From: Gemmatimonadota bacterium
GTDB lineage: Bacteria > Latescibacterota > UBA2968
Assembly (NCBI GenBank): GCA_002714465.1
Contig: PAXL01000025.1
Location: 1 to 45,294 of the forward strand
Direction of reading: 5' to 3'
DNA: 45,294 nt
The position numbers were made by a program, and so were the translations under genes. The notes beneath the pieces are model-generated. The model had not been told where the DNA came from and searched no databases. It worked only from the letters and a program-made list of their open reading frames with translations. This document shows positions 40,882 to 45,294 of this stretch, in pieces. The first letter of the stretch is position 1. Each line of letters starts with the position of its first letter.

Positions 40882-41784
40882 TTATCCTTGTTGTTCCGTA
40901 GCTACCGTAGCTACCTGCCGCCTCTGCTCCCCCACCCCGACCACATATCCCTCCCTATCATCCACCTCGATCTTCCCCCAAACAATCTGCGGATCGTGCG
41001 GCCACGCCACCCACCATTGCTCGGAAGCCGCCCGGCCGAGAAAACGCTCTTTGTTGAGGAACGTCTCTCGCGGGAACATATCATAGGCCATCACGTAGAT
41101 CGGTCGGAGATGGCTCGCCGTCGGCACCAGATCTCCGACAAAGAACAATGACTCACCTTCGCTCTGGATCAGCACCGACTGGTGCGCGCGAGTATGCCCG
41201 GGGGTGACCACAAGCCTGATTCCGTTTCCTATGTTCTGATCACCATCGACAAGATTGACCTGACCGGATCGTTCAAGCGGATCAAGGACTTCTTCTATCC
41301 GATATGCGTTCGCCGTCTGCGCATCCGCTTCCCTGGCGTCTCGCCATTCTCTGCTCTGAATCGTATATATTGCGTTCGGAAACGCAGGGGCATACTCTTT
41401 GCCTCTTCGAATCGTCGCCCCACCGGCGTGATCCTGGTGGAGATGTGTCAGTATCACGCGATCGATATCCTCCGGCAACTTACCTGCCTGGCTCAGACCT
41501 GCGACAAGCCCGGGCTCTTCTCGCAGGTCATAGATCTCACGCAGCCTCTCTGTCACCTTGCCGCCGAATCCTGTCTCAATCAGGATTGTCTCGCTCGCCG
41601 CCTCGACCAGCAGGCACCACATCTGCAGATCAACTCGGTTACTTTCGTCAGGCTCTGTCCGCTTCGACCAAAGCGGTTTGGGGACGACACCGAACATAGC
41701 ACCGCCATCCATCCGAACTCGGCCGGCCGACAGTGCCGTGACGCGAATGTCTCCGATCTTCAATGCATGGAGATTGTCGCTCAA
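40882..41784 (-). CDS. MBL-fold metallohydrolase
   Basis: A 300-aa metallo-beta-lactamase-fold hydrolase. 'ILTHLHQDHAGG' (111-122) gives ligands His114, His116, Asp118 and His119; 'VVTPGHTRAHQSV' and 'FFVGDLVP' supply the later His and Asp. The closest general type is the lactonase/AttM-like or quorum-quenching group, but the substrate is not determined. The start is TTG 41784, with TAGGAG 7 nt upstream; it overlaps the stop of a small upstream ORF as TTGA. Two SDR genes follow at 22 bp and a 4-nt overlap, forming a three-gene unit. Confidence 0.88.
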   Translation of the reverse strand: MSDNLHALKIGDIRVTALSAGRVRMDGGAMFGVVPKPLWSKRTEPDESNRVDLQMWCLLVEAASETILIETGFGGKVTERLREIYDLREEPGLVAGLSQAGKLPEDIDRVILTHLHQDHAGGATIRRGKEYAPAFPNAIYTIQSREWRDAREADAQTANAYRIEEVLDPLERSGQVNLVDGDQNIGNGIRLVVTPGHTRAHQSVLIQSEGESLFFVGDLVPTASHLRPIYVMAYDMFPRETFLNKERFLGRAASEQWWVAWPHDPQIVWGKIEVDDREGYVVGVGEQRRQVATVATEQQG

Positions 41785-41936
41785 GCAAATGCTCCTACAT
41801 GTCTATTGATCATCACACGGGCCTGCGCCCGACAATCGCAAAATAGCGCCACGAACTTTTCGTAGACCATCATCTTCAAATGTTCGATCTGGCCGAACAG
41901 CGGATTGATCGCGCTCTTTCTAAGCGCGAACCCCAA
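41781..41936 (-). CDS. Possible small ORF coupled to the MBL gene
   Basis: A 51-codon frame from TTG 41936 (or 30 aa from ATG 41873), with a protein-like central part 'NPLFGQIEHLKMMVYEKFVA'. Its stop overlaps the MBL start as TTGA. No good ribosome site fits the TTG; AGGAGG at about 41957 is better placed for a GTG at 41947 in another frame, which stops after 23 codons. The arrangement could be a frameshifted gene remnant. I recognise no family. Confidence 0.3.
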   Translation of the reverse strand: MGFALRKSAINPLFGQIEHLKMMVYEKFVALFCDCRAQARVMINRHVGAFA

Positions 41937-42038
41937 CCTTCACTCACTCGCGACGACCTCCTCCGTTCACCGACTCCCCGCCAGAAGCCCCATTTCACCT
42001 GTCGCCGTTCCTAACAAGAGCCGCCCGGCGGTCACGCC

Positions 42039-42182
42039 CTAGTCGTAAATCGCCACCAAATTTCCTTGCAGAAGGAGCAACATCTCGTCGATCGTCCTGC
42101 CCAGATTGTAGATCAGATCACTCATCTTGAAGGCCTTGTACTCGCACATCTTCACGACAACATCGACCTCCCACAGGGTCAC
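42039..42182 (-). CDS. Possible 47-aa ORF
   Basis: A minus-strand frame from GTG 42182 to TAG 42039 reads like protein: 'VVKMCEYKAFKMSDLIYNLG' then an amphipathic 'TIDEMLLLLQGNLVAIYD' helix, with mostly G/C third positions. The frame stays open to ATG 42329, but that start is inside a terminator hairpin, so the upstream 49 codons are not believable. The start is uncertain. The remaining gap 41948-42038 shows nothing. Confidence 0.35.
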   Translation of the reverse strand: MTLWEVDVVVKMCEYKAFKMSDLIYNLGRTIDEMLLLLQGNLVAIYD

Positions 42183-42303
42183 GCGCTTGAAGCGCCGTAA
42201 CCCTCTCGGTGATCTCCCTGAGTCATACGGCTTTTTCCTGTTCCGTTGCCCCTCCCGATCTAATTGCCCCCCAAAATAGGGCCAAGCTCCGCCGTCCGGA
42301 TAC

Positions 42304-42326
42304 AAAAAAAGCGGCCAAATGGCCGC
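42304..42326 (-). terminator. Rho-independent terminator after the HEAT lipoprotein gene
   Basis: On the minus strand GCGGCC (42326-42321), a 4-nt loop and GGCCGC (42316-42311) form a GC-only stem, which extends to 7 bp with one A-T pair. A run of seven T (42310-42304) follows. It ends the def-lipoprotein transcript 32 bp after the lipoprotein stop. Confidence 0.9.
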
Positions 42327-42357
42327 CATTCAAGATCGCACAGATAGACGATTGTCG

Positions 42358-42831
42358 TTACTGACCCGTTACCGCCTGAGTTTGGACAGACGCGGACTCG
42401 TATGCTCGCCTTAGGACCACAACCACCTGCAGACGAATACGGATACTCTCGTCCTGCATGGCCTTCATCAGATACGGGCCCGCGATATCCGACTGGAAAT
42501 TAGAGAGTGATCGGACTGCCTCTAGCCTGAGGTTCTCGTCCTTGTCATCGAGGGCCTTACCCAGCGCAGCTGCACTCTTTCGCTGCTCATCCGGGGTGGC
42601 ATTCATCTGTCCAAGCAAACGGACCGCGTCCAGGCGCACGACCGGGTTTTTGTCATACAGTGCACGAGCCAAGATAGCGTCCATGGACGAGTCCCCTTTG
42701 ATCCCCAGACCCGGTATATATCGGATCGGCGTGACACGGCGCACGGCGCACGCTTCTGCGAAAACCAGTAACGCGAGACAAAGCGCCAATCTGACGATCA
42801 CGCGCGTCGATCTGTTCAAGATAAAGTCCAC
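42358..42831 (-). CDS. HEAT-repeat protein, probable lipoprotein
   Basis: A 157-aa exported protein. Residues 1-28 form a signal peptide with basic start, hydrophobic core 'VIVRLALCLALLVFAEAC' and Cys28 as the lipidation candidate; the box 'AEAC' is imperfect. The remainder contains two to three HEAT/PBS-lyase-like helical repeats: 'SSMDAILARALYDKNPVVRL', 'ALGKALDDKDENLRLEAVRS' and 'YLMKAMQDESIRIRLQVVVV'. Start GTG 42831 was chosen with GAAGG upstream; an ATG at 42888 lies in def. A scaffold function is likely. It follows def by 37 bp and ends at a strong terminator. Confidence 0.78.
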   Translation of the reverse strand: MDFILNRSTRVIVRLALCLALLVFAEACAVRRVTPIRYIPGLGIKGDSSMDAILARALYDKNPVVRLDAVRLLGQMNATPDEQRKSAAALGKALDDKDENLRLEAVRSLSNFQSDIAGPYLMKAMQDESIRIRLQVVVVLRRAYESASVQTQAVTGQ

Positions 42832-42868
42832 ACTGTTACCTTCGGCAGTTTCTCGGAATCCTGAAGTC

Positions 42869-43417
42869 CTATGAGGTCTCCTCACCATCGCTTTCCTCGC
42901 CGTGCTCTGCCCAGAACATCGCGTGTTCGTCCCTGAAAGTCAGCGCTTTCAAGTCGTCCATTCGGTCAAAATACAGGATTCCATCGAGGTGATCTACCTC
43001 ATGCTGAATCACTCTTGCCTCGAAATCCTCCGAAACGAAGCTTAGATCCTCTCCGCCTTCATCGACCGCCGTCACACGGATCCGTCTATAGCGAGGCACT
43101 AAGCCCATGATACGAGGAATGCTGAGACACCCTTCCCACTCCTCCTCCATATCCCGATCGACCGGCTCAACCTTCGGGTTGATCAAAGCCGTGATCTCGG
43201 GGACTTCATCTACATCCTGAGATTGGTATACCAAAATCCGGTTTGAGACATGAACCTGTGGTGCTGCAAGCCCTGCGCCTTGGTATGCGACCATCGTCTC
43301 CCGCAAGTCCCGGATCAAGCGCCGAAAGGCCTCGCTACTGATCTGGTCGCGATCTACTGGATCGGCTACGCGTCGTAGAACGGGATGTCCCATCTGTGAA
43401 ACTTTGAGTATCGACAT
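42869..43417 (-). CDS. def: Peptide deformylase
   Basis: A 182-aa cytoplasmic metalloenzyme removing the formyl group from nascent N-terminal methionine. All three family motifs are present: 'GAGLAAPQ' (47-54), 'EGCLSIP' (95/96-101, metal ligand Cys97) and 'QHEVDHLDG' (138-146, His139, catalytic Glu140, His143). GGAG precedes ATG 43417. The acidic tail after 'DEHAMFWAEHG' is slightly longer than in E. coli. It is not beside fmt here, as is common elsewhere. It is divergent from the FabG-like gene across 89 bp. Confidence 0.96.
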   Translation of the reverse strand: MSILKVSQMGHPVLRRVADPVDRDQISSEAFRRLIRDLRETMVAYQGAGLAAPQVHVSNRILVYQSQDVDEVPEITALINPKVEPVDRDMEEEWEGCLSIPRIMGLVPRYRRIRVTAVDEGGEDLSFVSEDFEARVIQHEVDHLDGILYFDRMDDLKALTFRDEHAMFWAEHGEESDGEETS

Positions 43418-43506
43418 AAGTATCTCCAGAAAAATCGAGATCGAGTTTTGATTATCTTAGCATCGCGAAGCAGAGGCGTCCATTCGAAACGAAGACAGGA
43501 GTCATC

Positions 43507-44274
43507 ATGCCCACAGCAATCATAACCGGCTCGAGCCGCGGCATAGGCAGAGGAATCGCCATATCCCTGGCGGAAGCCGGCCACGACATCATGATCAACT
43601 ACACACGGAACGAAGATGCTGCGAAAGAAGCGGCTGCTGAAGTCGCCTCTAGGGGTGTTAAATCCGAGATCTGCCAGGCGAACGTGACCAAGATCGACGA
43701 CGGCAAGGCACTCGTCGACCGCACAATCGCTAAATTCGGTCGTCTCGATCTGCTCGTCAACAACGCCGGAATCGCACCGAGTGTTCGCGCCGATCTTCTT
43801 GACGCCGAAACCGATAGTTACGACGAGGTCATGGCCACGAACCTCAGAGGCCCCTACTTCCTGACGCAATATGCAGCCAACAAGATGATTGAGCAGAAAG
43901 AAGCAGGAACAATCGAAGTTGCCCGGATCGTCGTCATCTCTTCGATCTCCGCGTTCACCGCCTCCGTCAACCGTGGCGAATACTGCATCTCCAAAACCGG
44001 CCTTTCGATGATGACGCAACTCTTCGCTGATCGACTTGCCGAGCACGGCATCACGGTGAACGAGATCCAGCCCGGGATTATCCAGACCGACATGACGGGA
44101 CCGGTCAAGGAAAAGTACGATAAGCTGATCTCGGAAGGGCTGACACCAATCCGAAGGTGGGGACAACCCGATGATATCGGAAAGGCCGTCGTGGCCATCG
44201 CGAAAGGGCTTTTCGACTTCACGACCGGTGCCGCGATACCTGTAGACGGGGGATTCCACATCAGGCGGCTATAA
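43507..44274 (+). CDS. Short-chain dehydrogenase/reductase (FabG-like 3-oxoacyl-ACP reductase)
   Basis: A 255-aa classical SDR. 'TGSSRGIG' (8-15) binds the cofactor; 'NNAGIAP' supports the central sheet; the Ser in 'VVISSISA' and the Tyr and Lys in 'YCISK' complete the catalytic set. 'VDGGFHI' closes the C-terminus. AGGAG lies 7 nt before ATG 43507. The family is broad: fatty-acid synthesis FabG, or sugar/steroid dehydrogenases. No acyl carrier protein genes are adjacent, so a sugar or sugar-acid role is equally possible. Confidence 0.9.
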   Translation: MPTAIITGSSRGIGRGIAISLAEAGHDIMINYTRNEDAAKEAAAEVASRGVKSEICQANVTKIDDGKALVDRTIAKFGRLDLLVNNAGIAPSVRADLLDAETDSYDEVMATNLRGPYFLTQYAANKMIEQKEAGTIEVARIVVISSISAFTASVNRGEYCISKTGLSMMTQLFADRLAEHGITVNEIQPGIIQTDMTGPVKEKYDKLISEGLTPIRRWGQPDDIGKAVVAIAKGLFDFTTGAAIPVDGGFHIRRL

Positions 44275-44353
44275 CTATAAAACAGCGGCAACTATCCAAA
44301 CACTTTGGCCTCCATCGTTAGCACAGCTTCTGGATTCCGCACATTGCGCTGAT

Positions 44354-44382
44354 TTGACCGCGGTGAGCGGTTGGCGTAAATT
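44354..44382 (+). promoter_or_regulatory. Promoter of the double zinc-cluster protein
   Basis: TTGACC (44354-44359), 17-bp spacer and TAAATT (44377-44382); start predicted near 44389. The ~49-nt leader holds a small hairpin, GTGTG (44394-44398) with CACAC (44406-44410), then GGGGGAA as the ribosome site before ATG 44438. Confidence 0.6.
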
Positions 44383-44437
44383 TGCGGCAGACAGTGTGTT
44401 ACTTGCACACGAAGCTATGTACTAACCGGGGGAACTT

Positions 44438-45208
44438 ATGCTGAAGGGCTTCTTCAAGAAGGATGAGGAGAACGGTAACGATCTCCAGAGGGAGAAGCAG
44501 TATGTCCTGGAAGGCCAGGATGCCGAGGTAGAAGAGGCGATGTCTCTCCTGTCCGAAGACGGACAGGGTCAACTCAATGAAACGATGGAGGAGATCAACG
44601 AGGCGGTGAAGGAAGCCGCCAAGAGCTCACTCCGCGACATTCGCCTGATGGAAGAAGGCCGATGCCCCTCCTGCGGCCACAAAACCAATCAATTCCTGTT
44701 CACCACGGTCTGCGCGAACTGCGGCTGGTTCTCCCACATCTCTCCCGAGGAAGGGCAGTCGATCATCCACCTCAAAAGCGGCGGAACGATCGAGTGCGGA
44801 AGCACCTTCGACACAAAGGACTATTACATCCTCGGACTCACGGACGGTGTCGTTCGGGCCAAAGTCTCGAAGGATAATGTCGAGTACATCGAGTTCCGAT
44901 GGACCGAAGAAGAGGTGCACAAGAAACGGAGAGCCCGGATGGTGGCTTCCGCAGGCATCGACTCTTGGACGGAGAAACCTCTCGAAGATTACGAGGGCGA
45001 ACCGACCATCGTCTACGCGGCCTTCGGGAACCTGCAGGAACGCTACGTGTTCGGGAACGAGGAGAACGCACAGGCATTCAAGCGCCAGTATCCGGTCCGA
45101 GTGCACAAGAACTGCTACGAACGGACCTGCGTTGAATGCGACCTGTGTATAAAAAAGTTTAGTGGTGAGGACGAAACCATTTACAAGCTAGAGGCCATCG
45201 AGGTCTAA
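44438..45208 (+). CDS. Uncharacterised protein with a zinc ribbon and a C-terminal Cys cluster
   Basis: A 256-aa acidic cytoplasmic protein I cannot assign to a named family. Residues 1-70 are charged and helical, likely coiled coil ('EEAMSLLSEDGQGQLNETME'). A zinc ribbon follows: Cys76, Cys79 ('CPSCG') and Cys92, Cys95 ('CANCGW'). Residues 100-160 resemble a small beta-barrel ('IIHLKSGGTIECGSTFDTKD'). The C-terminus has a second cluster, Cys226, Cys231, Cys234 and Cys237 ('CVECDLC'), that may bind another metal. It has its own promoter and terminator and so is monocistronic. A regulatory or RNA/protein-binding role is possible. Confidence 0.85.
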   Translation: MLKGFFKKDEENGNDLQREKQYVLEGQDAEVEEAMSLLSEDGQGQLNETMEEINEAVKEAAKSSLRDIRLMEEGRCPSCGHKTNQFLFTTVCANCGWFSHISPEEGQSIIHLKSGGTIECGSTFDTKDYYILGLTDGVVRAKVSKDNVEYIEFRWTEEEVHKKRRARMVASAGIDSWTEKPLEDYEGEPTIVYAAFGNLQERYVFGNEENAQAFKRQYPVRVHKNCYERTCVECDLCIKKFSGEDETIYKLEAIEV

Positions 45209-45232
45209 ACTCCGTCCCGGATCGTACAGCGT

Positions 45233-45264
45233 AAGGGCATCTCTCCCGAGGCGCCCTTTTTATT
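45233..45264 (+). terminator. Rho-independent terminator after the zinc-cluster protein gene
   Basis: AAGGGC (45233-45238) pairs with GCCCTT (45253-45258) around a loop that can form a small inner CTC/GAG stem; a T-rich tail (TTTATTC) follows. It lies 24 bp after the stop codon. Confidence 0.8.
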
Positions 45265-45294
45265 CTATTGCTTTTCTTCTTCACGACTCCGTCT

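Noticed and set aside
42183..42329. 96-aa ORF beginning at ATG 42329
   Set aside because: Its first codons are encoded by the terminator hairpin and T-run; only the 3' part looks coding.
43366..44259. 297-aa minus-strand frame opposite the FabG-like gene
   Set aside because: Antisense shadow; the plus strand carries all SDR motifs.

Overview
The window comes from a free-living or host-associated heterotrophic bacterium of moderately high GC content. The gene mix is Gfo/Idh/MocA oxidoreductases, TIM-barrel sugar isomerases, a phytanoyl-CoA-type dioxygenase, hydantoinase A/B, a PL6 polysaccharide lyase and long family-5 substrate-binding proteins. By general knowledge this resembles environmental lineages such as Latescibacterota, Poribacteria or Planctomycetes-like groups, but nothing here fixes the taxon. 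Promoters are plain sigma-70 type. Genes are packed tightly, with many 1-, 4- or 8-nt overlaps and frequent GTG/TTG starts.

Layout. (a) 1-5441: a partial cyclic-nucleotide-binding protein; a divergent M20 peptidase with its own promoter; a GarR/MmsB-type dehydrogenase; and a plus-strand pair of FGGY kinase and Gfo/Idh/MocA dehydrogenase. (b) 16937 down to 5493: one ten-gene minus-strand operon (hyuA, hyuB, PhyH oxygenase, secreted PL6 lyase, isomerase, two Gfo/Idh/MocA, GNAT, aldo/keto reductase, second isomerase), apparently driven by a near-consensus promoter at 17044-17072. That promoter faces a second one of the same form serving a diguanylate cyclase. (c) 18023-20234: tRNA-Gly(GCC) with promoter and terminator, a class V aminotransferase and a zinc-ribbon rhomboid protease. 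(d) 26213 down to 20224, minus strand: Ldh2-type dehydrogenase, UPF0173 hydrolase, FAD oxidoreductase, an overlooked 65-aa ORF, RlmI and a sialidase-like beta-propeller. (e) 26214-26833: an inverted repeat and coding-like but frame-broken sequence. (f) 39355 down to 26834: a peptide/nickel-class ABC importer operon with three tandem paralogous ~700-aa substrate-binding proteins, two permeases, two ATPases, an HpcH/HpaI aldolase between permease and ATPase genes, a VOC protein at the end and a zinc-PLC-like protein at the front. (g) 41784 down to 39436: MBL hydrolase and two SDR-type proteins, the last probably starting at CTG. (h) 41785-45294: two candidate tiny ORFs, a terminator, a HEAT-repeat lipoprotein, peptide deformylase, a FabG-like SDR, and a double zinc-cluster protein with its own promoter and terminator.

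Working together. Region (b) reads as a catabolic module: an exported lyase cuts an acidic polysaccharide, and dehydrogenases, isomerases, a reductase, an oxygenase and a hydantoinase/oxoprolinase process the product inside the cell. Region (f) imports an unknown, probably large or diverse ligand set through one channel with three receptors. Substrates cannot be named from sequence alone. The most unusual observations are the triple-receptor importer carrying an aldolase and a PLC-like protein, the mixed ten-gene operon sharing a control region with a c-di-GMP synthase, the CTG start, and small ORFs stitched to their neighbours by 1- or 4-nt overlaps.
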